DNA of 44,298 bases, from contig JAPLTU010000031.1 in assembly GCA_026397965.1 (NCBI GenBank), positions 1-44,298 on the forward strand. The letters are read 5' to 3'. A program made the translations under genes and the position numbers. The first letter of the stretch is position 1. Each line of letters starts with the position of its first letter. Under the pieces are notes generated by a model. The model was not told the DNA's origin. It was given only the letters and a program-made list of their open reading frames with translations, and ran no database searches. The stretch comes from Verrucomicrobiota bacterium (GTDB taxonomy: Bacteria; Verrucomicrobiota; Verrucomicrobiia; Opitutales; UBA953). Positions 32,068 to 39,876 of the stretch are shown in pieces.

Positions 32068-32727
32068 ATGCGCGTAGCCAAAGAAACTGTCGTCGGTATC
32101 GAATACACCCTGAAAGACGACCAGGGCAACATCATCGATGCCTCCGGCGATCGCGGTCCGATGGAATACCTCCACGGCGCCCAAAATATCATCCCCGGCC
32201 TCGAACAAGGCATCGAAGGCTTGGAAGTCGGCGACACCAAAAATGTCCTCGTCCCGCCCAACCTCGGCTACGGCGAATACAGCGATAAATTACTGCAACG
32301 TGTCCCGATCGAACATTTTGGCGCCAACACGCCGCAGGTCGGCATGCGCTTCCACGCCGAAACCAACCTCGGCATGCGCGTCCTGACGATCAAGCAGATC
32401 GAAGGCACCGAAGTCGTCCTCGACGGCAATCATGCCCTCGCCGGCAAGACGCTGCATTTCGACATCAAAGTCGCTTCTGTCCGCGCGGCTGAGCTGACCG
32501 AACTTTCCCACGGCCATCCTCACCAGTCCGGAGGTTTCTGTGGTGGCGGCGGATGCTGTAGCGGCGAAGCCTCTGAGGGCGGTTGCTGCAGCTCTGGCGA
32601 AAGCTCCGAGGGTGGCTGTTGCTCTTCTGAAGAAGGTGCCTCGGCCAGTTGCTGTGGCTCCGAGCAACCTGCGGCCGAAGCCAAGAGCGGCGGCTGCGGC
32701 AACGGCGGTTGCGGCTGCGGCAACTGA
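32068..32727 (+). CDS. slyD: SlyD-like FKBP-type peptidyl-prolyl isomerase with cysteine-rich tail
   Basis: 219 residues. The FKBP half starts with VVGIEYTLKDDQGNIIDAS and contains PGLEQGIEGLEVGDTKNVLVPPNLGYGEYS; the inserted-in-flap (IF) chaperone domain follows (about 74-125); the last FKBP strand is GKTLHFDIKVASV. This is the SlyD arrangement. Instead of the His-rich tail of E. coli SlyD, residues from about 150 carry HGHPH and then 12 cysteines, mostly as repeated GGCC and SCC units separated by Ser/Glu/Gly, ending GGCGNGGCGCGN. SlyD tails bind nickel and other metals; a Cys-rich one suggests softer metals or zinc. A terminator follows at 32744. Confidence 0.93.
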   Translation: MRVAKETVVGIEYTLKDDQGNIIDASGDRGPMEYLHGAQNIIPGLEQGIEGLEVGDTKNVLVPPNLGYGEYSDKLLQRVPIEHFGANTPQVGMRFHAETNLGMRVLTIKQIEGTEVVLDGNHALAGKTLHFDIKVASVRAAELTELSHGHPHQSGGFCGGGGCCSGEASEGGCCSSGESSEGGCCSSEEGASASCCGSEQPAAEAKSGGCGNGGCGCGN

Positions 32728-32743
32728 ACCCTGACTCATACCA

Positions 32744-32773
32744 AAAAAGGCCGCCAGATTTGGCGGCCTTTTT
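32744..32773. terminator. Bidirectional intrinsic terminator
   Basis: A 13-bp perfect stem AAAAAGGCCGCCA / TGGCGGCCTTTTT around loop GATT. It has an A tract on one side and T tract on the other, so it can end both slyD (plus) and the minus-strand gene at 32795-33337. Confidence 0.95.
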
Positions 32774-32794
32774 ATATACAACCCGGGTTCGCTG

Positions 32795-33337
32795 TTAATT
32801 GGAAACGGTTATTTTTGGTCTCGTCGACGGCGTGGTCGTCGTTCTGTTAGCCTGGTTAAGATAGTTTTTTACAATCAACTCTAAATCCCTATCGAGGTCT
32901 AGGCAGTTCTTAGTCGCATCTAAAATCTTCTGCGTTGTGTTTAAATCGGGCCGCTTAAACGGGGCGACCGACGGCACCTGCAGCGCGGCCAAAATGTCCA
33001 TTTGTGCTTTCAGCTTTTGAACAAGAAAGTAGGCCCCGGGGCCGCTTTGCCAATAGCGATCGCCCCAATAGGACCTGGAGTTCCATCGACTATAAAGTCC
33101 GGCTTCAAAGCTAAGCACGGTCTGCTGGAAAGCAGAAAGCTCTTTGCCGAATTGTTCGAATTCAAGCTGCGCCTCCGCGGTAGCTTTCTCTGGATTAGGA
33201 TAAATCTTGGCATTACACGCGGCGAACTTGGACTGCAGTTCACGCCGTTTTACCGTTAGCCCATCTGACTCAGCCTGTGCGAGTAAGGAAACACTGAACC
33301 CGATGGCGACTAGGCAGCTGATGGCGATTGTTTTCAT
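32795..33337 (-). CDS. Exported protein of unknown function
   Basis: 180 residues from ATG 33337 (MKTIAISCLVAIGFSVSLLAQ-AE), which gives a clean signal peptide; an in-frame ATG at 33373 would bury it. The mature part is mostly helical, with KRRELQSKFAACNAKIYPNPEKATAEAQLEFEQ-type heptads, a Tyr/Trp-rich patch (SRWNSRSYWGDRYWQSGPGAYF, residues about 82-103) and a Thr/Arg-rich C-terminus. No known family is recognised. It lies 56 bp after the Sel1-like gene in the same direction, so the two may share a transcript. Expected location is periplasm or outer envelope. Confidence 0.65.
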   Translation of the reverse strand: MKTIAISCLVAIGFSVSLLAQAESDGLTVKRRELQSKFAACNAKIYPNPEKATAEAQLEFEQFGKELSAFQQTVLSFEAGLYSRWNSRSYWGDRYWQSGPGAYFLVQKLKAQMDILAALQVPSVAPFKRPDLNTTQKILDATKNCLDLDRDLELIVKNYLNQANRTTTTPSTRPKITVSN

Positions 33338-33393
33338 TTCTAATAAGTTGCTTCTGTAAAAATTTTGTGTCAATCTACTAATTAACTACTAGG

Positions 33394-34815
33394 CTACCCC
33401 TCTTCGAGCGAGTTAACCGCATCAAAGTCCGCCAAGGTCTGTGCCGAGGCCCGGAAAACCTTAAGCAAGCGGAGGTAAAACTCTCGAGCCGCTGGAGTTC
33501 GGTATTTTTGTTCAATCGACCTTATTGCCATGGCGTCCGTTTCGTCAGCACCTAAGGAATTGGCCAAGGAGTAGAACACGAAGGCAGCGGATCTATTTTG
33601 GGGTACATGCAGTCCTTTCTCACTGAACAAACCAAGGCATTGCAATCCGTCAGCCTGTCCGCGTCTTGCTGCCTCTATAAAAGAAGCATAGGCTGCCGAC
33701 AACTCGGGCAACCCGGCATGCCTGCCCGTTAGTTGACGCATTCCGATTTCATAACTATTCTTCGCGATCAACCGATCCGGGTATTTGATCGATTCAGCGA
33801 TTTCATCCCGAATCACCGCATCTATGCCTTCTGGGGTAAAAATAGCCTCGTGGGAAGTTCCGGACTGCATCTCTTTCAAGATTTTTTTGGCAAACCATCT
33901 TCCCGTCAGGAGTTCTTTTGGCCCGAAATTTTTCGCTGCCATTTGTTCATAGGCCGTCTCGGAACCCAGTCGCTGGCTGACGATATCAAGGGCGATAGAC
34001 ATGGGCCGGTCTTGCACCAACCCCTGGCCGCCAGCCTCATACATTCTGGCGAGCAAGGCCGCCGCTTTGAAATCTTTCGTTAGGGCTTTTTTCGCGTACC
34101 ACTCGACTGCTGACCTTGCGTCTTGCTTGGTGCCTGCGCCTGTAGCGTAACATTCAGCCAATTCAAGATACGCAGAGCTATCTCCGGCCTTTGCCTTAGC
34201 CATGAGTTGCATAAAGTGACCTTGGGCGGGCTTAGGCGCCCGCTGGGGCGGCTCTCCTGAATAGGTAAGCTTATAAATAATAATGGCTTCGATCTTTCCT
34301 GTCCCGCCGCACCTTGTGTGTGCTATGGCCGTCTGATCCAGGGTATATGTCGGCAGCGGAGCGGTGTACCGATAATAATCATAGGGATAATAACCCGAAT
34401 CGTAATACCTGTATCCCGTATAGGGATTAGTGTAATAAGTGGAATGCGGGCCCGGAATCCGGCCCGTTCCGCTGCACTCGCCGCAGCGTATTTGCTCATG
34501 CACGGTCAACTCCGTCTGATTGCTTTTTATATAATGAAGGAAGGCCGTCTGCGCCTCTTTCGTATCAGGGCAGAAATTACCCCCTTGTGATAGCTCAAAT
34601 TCTCCGTCGGCATTCAGCTTGTAGCTGTTTCTGAACTCCTGCCAAATCTTGGATAATTTAAGCTGGTCCGCCGGATCATAGGCTTTCAAAGCCGCAAGAT
34701 TGACGACCTCGGTTGCGGAGACTGGCGTCATGTCCGTCCGGCTTCCGCTTGTCTTGGCCAGGGCAGGTTCAAATGTCATCATCATAAGCACTAAACATAT
34801 CATTCTTAATGTCAT
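33394..34815 (-). CDS. Exported protein with zinc-finger-like CxGxG motifs and Sel1-like repeats
   Basis: 473 residues from ATG 34815 (MTLRMICLVLMMMTFEPALA-KT), giving a signal peptide. The segment near residue 120 reads CGECSGTGRIPG, a DnaJ-type CxxCxGxG knuckle; the second knuckle, near 180, is TRCGGTGKIE and lacks the first Cys of the usual pair, so the zinc site may be incomplete. Between them is a Tyr-rich linker (YYTNPYTGYRYYDSGYYPYD). From about 215 come Sel1-like helical repeats (SSAYLELAECYATGAGTKQD, FKAAALLARMYEAGGQG, ADGLQCLGLFSEKGLHVPQN). Sel1 repeats mediate protein-protein contacts. The exact job is unknown. Confidence 0.75.
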   Translation of the reverse strand: MTLRMICLVLMMMTFEPALAKTSGSRTDMTPVSATEVVNLAALKAYDPADQLKLSKIWQEFRNSYKLNADGEFELSQGGNFCPDTKEAQTAFLHYIKSNQTELTVHEQIRCGECSGTGRIPGPHSTYYTNPYTGYRYYDSGYYPYDYYRYTAPLPTYTLDQTAIAHTRCGGTGKIEAIIIYKLTYSGEPPQRAPKPAQGHFMQLMAKAKAGDSSAYLELAECYATGAGTKQDARSAVEWYAKKALTKDFKAAALLARMYEAGGQGLVQDRPMSIALDIVSQRLGSETAYEQMAAKNFGPKELLTGRWFAKKILKEMQSGTSHEAIFTPEGIDAVIRDEIAESIKYPDRLIAKNSYEIGMRQLTGRHAGLPELSAAYASFIEAARRGQADGLQCLGLFSEKGLHVPQNRSAAFVFYSLANSLGADETDAMAIRSIEQKYRTPAAREFYLRLLKVFRASAQTLADFDAVNSLEEG

Positions 34816-34995
34816 TATTCGATAATGACTGCGGCGGCCTTGAAGGGTCAAGCCATTCTGTTCTTATAGATTTTATAAAATTACTTGGCCTTTTGTCCTG
34901 TGCTTTCTCCGCCTTTAGCTCGGCCCTTTTCCTTGGTTTGAGCGCGTTGACCTTGCGCTATCCTTACCCGTGGGCTTACCTCATCCGTAAGCCCC

Positions 34996-36312
34996 ATGAA
35001 AGAAATCCCCGCCCCCATCCATGCGAGTGACCTCTCCCCACGGGAGACGGCCGTTTCCATCGGGATTATCGGGGTGCTGTTCTTCATCTTCGGTTTCGTG
35101 TCGTGGGTGAACGCAATCCTGATTCCCTATTTCAAGATCGCCTGCGAGCTGACGCACTTCGAGGCCTATTTGGTCACGTTTGCTTTCTACATCTCGTACC
35201 TGCTTTTCTCCGTCCCGGCTTCCTTCCTCCTGAAGCGCACGGGCTTTAAGCGCGGGATGATGATCGGTTTCTGGATCATGTCCGCCGGCGCGTTCCTCTT
35301 CGTGCCCGCCGCGCTCACGCGCACCTACGGCATCTTCTTGGGTGGGCTCTTCACGCTGGGCGCGGGTTTGGCCATCTTGCAAACCGCCGCAAATCCCTAC
35401 ATCACGGTGCTCGGGCCGAAGCAGACGGCGGCGCGGCGCATCAGTATCATGGGGATCTGTAATAAGGGCGCGGGCATTTTGGCTCCGTTACTTTTCGCGG
35501 CGGTCATTCTGCGCGCGACTGATACCGACCTCTTTCAGCAGTTAGGCACCATGTCACCAGTCGCCAAGGCTGCCGCGTTGGACGAACTCATTCGCCGAGT
35601 GGCCCTACCCTACGCCTTTGTCGGCGGCGCCCTATTGATTTTGGGATTCTTGGTGCGCTTCTCGCCGCTTCCGGAAATCGATACCGAACACGAGACGGCG
35701 GAGGTCGCCGAAGCCAATGCGGACAAGACCAGCATCTTCCAATTCCCGCACCTGATCCTCGGAGCCTTCGGCATCTTCCTGCATGTCGGTGCTTCGGTGA
35801 TCACCGTCGATACGATCATTCCCTACGCCCAATCGATGGGCTTGCCACTTTTGGAGGCCAAAGTTTTCCCAGCCTTCACGCTCACCGCCATGATTTCCGG
35901 CTACCTGATGGGCATCGCCTTCATTCCGCGGATCATCTCGCAAGTCACGGCCCTTCGCCTCTGTACCGCGCTGGGCGTAATGCTTTCGCTGATGATTGTA
36001 TTCGTTCGGTTGCCCGTCACAGTTCTGGGCCATCACACCGACCTTTCGCTTTGGTTTGTCGTTCTTTTGGGATTCGCGAACTCGCTCACTTGGGCGGGGA
36101 TTTGGCCGCTCGCGCTCGATGGGTTGGGGAAGTTTACGAAACTCGGCGCCTCCATCATGATCATGGGGTTGTGCGGCAACGCCATGATGCCGCTCGGGTA
36201 CGGCTGGATCGCCGATCACTTCGGCGTCCGCCAAGCCTATTGGGTGATCGTTCCCTGTTACGCTTACCTGGTCTATTATGCCTCAATCGGGCATAAGAAG
36301 CGGAAGTGGTAA
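34996..36312 (+). CDS. Sugar:proton symporter of the FucP/GluP (FHS) family
   Basis: 438 residues with 12 predicted membrane helices. Family blocks include IFGFVSWVNAILIPYFKIACELTHFEA, FYISYLLFSVPASFLLKRTGFKRG, GAGLAILQTAANPYITVLGP and the NKGAGILAPLLFA helix, all typical of L-fucose/glucose/galactose permeases. Uptake of a neutral hexose or deoxyhexose with protons is expected; which sugar is unclear. The gene stands alone, divergent from the Sel1-like gene. Confidence 0.9.
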   Translation: MKEIPAPIHASDLSPRETAVSIGIIGVLFFIFGFVSWVNAILIPYFKIACELTHFEAYLVTFAFYISYLLFSVPASFLLKRTGFKRGMMIGFWIMSAGAFLFVPAALTRTYGIFLGGLFTLGAGLAILQTAANPYITVLGPKQTAARRISIMGICNKGAGILAPLLFAAVILRATDTDLFQQLGTMSPVAKAAALDELIRRVALPYAFVGGALLILGFLVRFSPLPEIDTEHETAEVAEANADKTSIFQFPHLILGAFGIFLHVGASVITVDTIIPYAQSMGLPLLEAKVFPAFTLTAMISGYLMGIAFIPRIISQVTALRLCTALGVMLSLMIVFVRLPVTVLGHHTDLSLWFVVLLGFANSLTWAGIWPLALDGLGKFTKLGASIMIMGLCGNAMMPLGYGWIADHFGVRQAYWVIVPCYAYLVYYASIGHKKRKW

Positions 36313-36647
36313 CGCGATACGCGGCGTAAGCGCCGCGAGGTGACACGGGGCAAGGTGACACGGTGACACGAGGAGTCACTAGAGGCTCGGTGGACCATAA
36401 TAGAGAGCCACGAACTCAAAGGGAAACCGGAGTCCGGGAGGGATGCCGGGGCGATTCAATTTCGGGTGACGGGTGACGGGCACGGGCTCCGGGAGTTCAG
36501 GCGTCGGCCGTTCGGGAGCCGGCCGCAGGATTCCAATAGCCGAGGGCTGAAATGCCGATTCCCGAGGGGCTGATTCCCCGGGGGCCGTCACCTGTCACCC
36601 TATTGGTCTTAACTAAGTTTGTGGACTTCTTATGTGCGCTAGCGAAC
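36313..36647. repeat. Gene-free stretch with GTGAC repeats
   Basis: After a hairpin GCGGCG/TAAG/CGCCGC (36321-36336), the motif GGTGACAC occurs three times between 36339 and 36370, GGGTGACGGGTGACGGG occurs at 36464-36480, and inverted copies (GTCACCTGTCACCC) at 36587-36600. A 70-codon minus-strand frame (36379-36591) is Pro-rich and shows no family signal, so no gene is called. Confidence 0.6.
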
Positions 36648-36673
36648 GGATGCGATGTCATCGCATCCCTACC
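36648..36673. repeat. GGTAGGG-family hairpin at the 3' end of the OsmC-like gene
   Basis: GGATGCGAT, loop GTC, ATCGCATCC, then CTACC. Read on the minus strand it is GGTAGGG followed by a perfect stem with a new sequence. The CTA at 36669-36671 is the TAG stop codon of the OsmC-like gene. Confidence 0.8.
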
Positions 36674-37076
36674 AAATCCAAACCAGTACGATTTCGACGT
36701 CGGGGTGGAGAGATTGTTTCACCGGGCAGGCCTTGGCGGCGCGGATGAGGCGTTCGCGCAATTCTTCGGCGATACCAGCGGGCATGTGGATTGCGGCTTC
36801 GAGCTTGGCAATACGGCGGGGCGGCTGCGCGGTCATGTGCTTCTCGATCTCAACGCGCAGGCCGCGGAAATCTAGATTCAGCCCTTTGGCCTGGATGCCG
36901 AGAATCGTCATGATGCACGTGGCGAGAGAAGTCGCCGTGAGATCGGTCGGCGAAAATGATTCTCCCTTGCCTTGATTATCCACCGGGGCGTCCGTGATAA
37001 GTACCGTACCGGAAGGACCATGGGTCGCCCGGACCCGGAGATCGCCGAGGTATTCGCAGGAGATTTTTACGCTCAT
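36669..37076 (-). CDS. OsmC-like peroxide-defence protein
   Basis: 135 residues, usual length. The two redox cysteines expected in OsmC/Ohr proteins are present: C54 in LTATSLATCIMTILG and C117 in AAKACPVKQSLH. The fold signature FSPTDLTATSLATC is also present. Members reduce organic hydroperoxides using C54. The C-terminus (IVLVWIW) ends directly in a palindromic repeat that supplies the stop. The upstream ferredoxin gene ends 96 bp away with its own terminator, so this gene probably has its own promoter. Confidence 0.9.
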   Translation of the reverse strand: MSVKISCEYLGDLRVRATHGPSGTVLITDAPVDNQGKGESFSPTDLTATSLATCIMTILGIQAKGLNLDFRGLRVEIEKHMTAQPPRRIAKLEAAIHMPAGIAEELRERLIRAAKACPVKQSLHPDVEIVLVWIW

Positions 37077-37125
37077 GGAGTTAACTTATACCCTGCAGGA
37101 ACGGAGAGCCAGCCGAAGCCGATAC

Positions 37126-37149
37126 AAAAAAGCCCCGCGAACGGGGCTT
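37126..37149 (-). terminator. Intrinsic terminator of the ferredoxin gene
   Basis: On the minus strand AAGCCCCG, TTCG tetraloop, CGGGGCTT, followed by TTTT (stem 37130-37149, A tract at 37126-37131 on the plus strand). Confidence 0.95.
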
Positions 37150-37172
37150 GGAGTAACTTCCTGAGCGGAAGT

Positions 37173-37406
37173 TTATTCGCCGTCTTTACCGATGGCGTCG
37201 ACCGGACAGCCTTCGAGGGCTTCCATGCACTTATCGATGTCTTCTTGGGCCGTAGGCTGGGCAAAAACGTAAGAGTACCCGCCGTCGTCTTGGCGCATGA
37301 AGAACTTAGGGGCGGTCTCGCGGCAAAGGTCGCAATCGATACACTGGGTATCGACGTAAAACTTACCGGTGACGCCTTCGGGATGTTTGTCGTTCTTATC
37401 AGCCAT
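37173..37406 (-). CDS. Small 4Fe-4S ferredoxin
   Basis: 77 residues. Cluster ligands are C22, C25 and C28 (CIDCDLC) and C67 in EGCPVDAIG; an extra C60 lies near the C-terminal pair. A single [4Fe-4S] cluster is expected (the middle residue is Cys, not Asp). Residues 35-55 are variable and acidic. It carries electrons in the cytoplasm; partner unknown. Ends with an intrinsic terminator 24 bp after the stop. Confidence 0.92.
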   Translation of the reverse strand: MADKNDKHPEGVTGKFYVDTQCIDCDLCRETAPKFFMRQDDGGYSYVFAQPTAQEDIDKCMEALEGCPVDAIGKDGE

Positions 37407-37453
37407 GGGAGATTTATAAGTGAGTGAGGAAAGGCGGGTGTCAAGAATGCGCG

Positions 37454-37903
37454 TCAGTTGCCAGGGAGCATGACGATCAGCCGATGGCCGGAAAGGCCCT
37501 GCCGACCGGCTAAAAAGCCCGCCGATAAGTGCTCAGGCGTGGCGTAGGTCACCTCGATCGTGACATCGGGCTTTAAGTTAGGGCGCAAGCCGGGTCCATC
37601 ATGCCCGTCGGTCGGCAACAAAGGCTTCACGGTCACGGTCTCGACCGTGAGCTCGAATTCTTGCAAGATCGCCAAGCGCACTCGGCGGTGGGTTTTTTCG
37701 TCGACGCCATCCCAGCAGAAAAGATTCTCCATCGCTTGAATGTCTCGCGTCACGTAGGCGTGCATCAGGTTGTCGGCTAAATTTTGACGGGATCGCTGAT
37801 TCCACCCGGACCAAGCGGCGACCAAGATGAGCCCGAGGGCTAATCCGACTAAAGCGGCAAATAGCCGTCGTAACCATGGACTTTGGGAAAGGAAGCGCAG
37901 CAC
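37454..37903 (-). CDS. Single-pass membrane-anchored protein, unknown function
   Basis: 149 residues. A basic N-terminus (LRFLSQSPWLRR) and one transmembrane helix (about 14-32, LFAALVGLALGLILVAAW), then a soluble part outside the membrane with a helix (QNLADNLMHAYVTRDIQAMENLFCWDGVDEKT) and beta-strands (LTVETVTVKPLLP, DVTIEVTYATPEH). The pattern fits a small SnoaL/NTF2-like fold, but this is a guess. Its start is 54 bp from purM on the other strand. No family is recognised. Confidence 0.62.
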   Translation of the reverse strand: MLRFLSQSPWLRRLFAALVGLALGLILVAAWSGWNQRSRQNLADNLMHAYVTRDIQAMENLFCWDGVDEKTHRRVRLAILQEFELTVETVTVKPLLPTDGHDGPGLRPNLKPDVTIEVTYATPEHLSAGFLAGRQGLSGHRLIVMLPGN

Positions 37904-37957
37904 GAGGGAGAAGGGCGTTGACCCAATAGCAGGTCAGGAGATAAGCAGGCAAGAGTC

Positions 37958-39166
37958 ATGGCGTCCGAAAGCAAGCCCTCCTCCGATTCAGGCCGTTATG
38001 CGGCCCGAGGCGTCTCCGCTTCTAAAAGCGAAGTCCACGCCGCCGTAGACCGCCTCGACCCTGGCCTCTACCCCCGCGCCTTTTGCAAAATCGTCGAAGA
38101 CCGGCTCACCGGCGACCCGGAGCAGTGCGTGGTCACACACTCCGACGGTTCCGGCACCAAGGCGCTTTTGGCCTACCTCTGGTGGAAAGAAACGGGTGAT
38201 GCGAAAGTCTTCCGCGGCATCGCCCAAGACAGTATCGTGATGAACATCGATGACCTGCTGTGCGTTGGTGTCACGCAAGGGGTGATTCTCTCTTCGACTA
38301 TCAATCGCAACGCCCGGGCCATCCCCGGCGAAATCTTGGCGCACCTCATCCAAGGCACGGAAGAAGTCCTCGAGATGCTTCGCGAGCAAGGTTTCGGTAT
38401 CAGTTCTGGCGGTGGCGAAACAGCTGACGTAGGTGACCTGACCCCGACTTTGACGGTCGATTCTACGGCCACGGCCATGCTGAAGCGTAAAGACGTCGTC
38501 GATGCGGCGCGCGTCGTTCCTGGGCTTGTCATCGTCGGCATCGCATCGGGCGGACGCTGCAAATATGAGGTCGGAGAAAATAGCGGCATCGGCTCCAATG
38601 GTCTGACCAGCGCCCGGCACGAACTTCTGTCCAAGTACTACGCAGAGAAATATCCCGAGACTTACGACAAGTCGACCCCAGCGGAGCTGGCCTACTGTGG
38701 CCCCTATAAATTAACCGACCCCCTGCCGGGATTATCCCTGACCGTCGGCCAAGCCCTCCTCTCCCCCACCCGCACCTACGCACCTTACGCGATCCGCCTG
38801 CTCAAGGCCCTCGGCCCCGCTGGCGTCAAAGGGTTGGTACATTGCTCCGGGGGCGGGCAGACGAAGTGCCGCCGCTTTGGCAGCCAAGTTCACTTCATTA
38901 AGGATAACCTATTCCCCACCCCGCCCATTTTTGCGGAAATTGCCCGGGTCAGCGGCACGGACGAGAAAGAGATGCATCAGGTTTATAATATGGGTCACCG
39001 GCTGGAGGTCTTCCTGGACCCCAAAGACTTGCCAGTCGCCCTCGAGATTGCCACCAGCTTGGGCCTGGAAGCCAAGGTCATCGGCCGCACCGAGCCTTCG
39101 ACCCTACCGAGCGGCGCCAACCACGTCACCGTGGTAAAAAACGGCCAGACGCTGTCTTACGCTTAA
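37958..39166 (+). CDS. purM: Phosphoribosylformylglycinamidine cyclo-ligase (AIR synthase)
   Basis: 402 residues, longer than the E. coli form by about 55 residues, as in the Bacteroidetes/Verrucomicrobia variant. The N-terminal block contains [15 protein letters not shown]; the ATP-binding glycine-rich stretch includes [16 protein letters not shown] and the DDLLCVG metal site. [15 protein letters not shown] and [27 protein letters not shown] follow, and the C-terminal [17 protein letters not shown] closes the family signature. It makes 5-aminoimidazole ribonucleotide from FGAM with ATP, step 5 of purine synthesis. It is the only purine gene seen here. Confidence 0.95.
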   Translation: MASESKPSSDSGRYAARGVSASKSEVHAAVDRLDPGLYPRAFCKIVEDRLTGDPEQCVVTHSDGSGTKALLAYLWWKETGDAKVFRGIAQDSIVMNIDDLLCVGVTQGVILSSTINRNARAIPGEILAHLIQGTEEVLEMLREQGFGISSGGGETADVGDLTPTLTVDSTATAMLKRKDVVDAARVVPGLVIVGIASGGRCKYEVGENSGIGSNGLTSARHELLSKYYAEKYPETYDKSTPAELAYCGPYKLTDPLPGLSLTVGQALLSPTRTYAPYAIRLLKALGPAGVKGLVHCSGGGQTKCRRFGSQVHFIKDNLFPTPPIFAEIARVSGTDEKEMHQVYNMGHRLEVFLDPKDLPVALEIATSLGLEAKVIGRTEPSTLPSGANHVTVVKNGQTLSYA

Positions 39167-39194
39167 CTGTTAATTGAGCGTAAAAGGCGACGGG

Positions 39195-39270
39195 TGGTCG
39201 GGCAGACAGGACTTGAACCTGCAACACCCTGCTCCCAAAGCAGGGACTCTACCAATTGAGATACTGCCCG
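39195..39270 (-). tRNA. tRNA-Pro (anticodon UGG), CCA encoded
   Basis: 76 nt. Acceptor CGGGCAG (start at 39270) pairs with CTGCCCG; A73 and CCA (39195-39197) are encoded. The anticodon loop TTTGGGA in stem CCTGC/GCAGG gives UGG, reading CCA and related proline codons. T arm GGTTCAAGTCC. Confidence 0.95.
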
Positions 39271-39357
39271 AAACCCGTTAGGCAGAATGATTTTGTGTTG
39301 CCGTCCTTGTCAATCCGCTAATCTCCAAGTGTTCTAACCCGCAAAACTCCTCACACT

Positions 39358-39867
39358 ATGGAAAACGACAGCATCTCCTCATCCTCATCCGAATCTAAGC
39401 TCCCGCTCATTGTGGGAATCGTAGGTTTCGCACTCGGCGCCGCCGGTCTCGTCCTTGGCATCAAAGCCAAAGGTGAAGCCGCCAACGCCAACCTCGCCGC
39501 CGTGGCTGCCCAACAGGCCGCCTCTGAAGTGGGCGCCGCCCTCGCCGGCAAGGCTTCGGCCGCCGACCTCCAGGCCGTCGCTGCCGATCTCGGTGCTGTC
39601 AAGCAAAGCGTCGACACAAATAACAAAACTTATAGCGACGCTATCGCCGCCCTCCAAGCTGCGGCTAAAAAGCCCGCGGCTGTTGCCTCCGAAAAAGGTG
39701 GCAAGGCTTCGGCCCCTGCCGGCCCTGGAGAATATGTCGTCGTCAAAGGTGACAACTTAGGCGGCATCGCCAAGAAAGCCGGTATCTCCCTCAAGGCTCT
39801 CCAGGATCTGAATCCTAACGCCAAGGCAACCCAGCTGCAAATCGGTCAGAAGTTAAAAACTAAGTAA
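39358..39867 (+). CDS. LysM-domain membrane protein
   Basis: 169 residues. After a Ser-rich start (SISSSSSESK) comes one transmembrane segment (about 17-34, LIVGIVGFALGAAGLVLGIK), an Ala-rich coiled-coil region (about 38-105), a Lys/Ala linker, and a C-terminal LysM domain (about 124-169, YVVVKGDNLGGIAKKAGISLKALQDLNP...LQIGQKLKTK). LysM binds N-acetylglucosamine in peptidoglycan, so it probably ties the inner membrane to the cell wall. The NUDIX gene starts 9 bp later, and a terminator-like hairpin lies 94 bp after this stop. Confidence 0.85.
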   Translation: MENDSISSSSSESKLPLIVGIVGFALGAAGLVLGIKAKGEAANANLAAVAAQQAASEVGAALAGKASAADLQAVAADLGAVKQSVDTNNKTYSDAIAALQAAAKKPAAVASEKGGKASAPAGPGEYVVVKGDNLGGIAKKAGISLKALQDLNPNAKATQLQIGQKLKTK

Positions 39868-39876
39868 GGTTCGCAC

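Noticed and set aside
36379-36591. 70-residue minus-strand frame in the GTGAC repeat stretch
   Set aside because: Pro-rich translation with no motif, non-ATG start and overlap with repeats.
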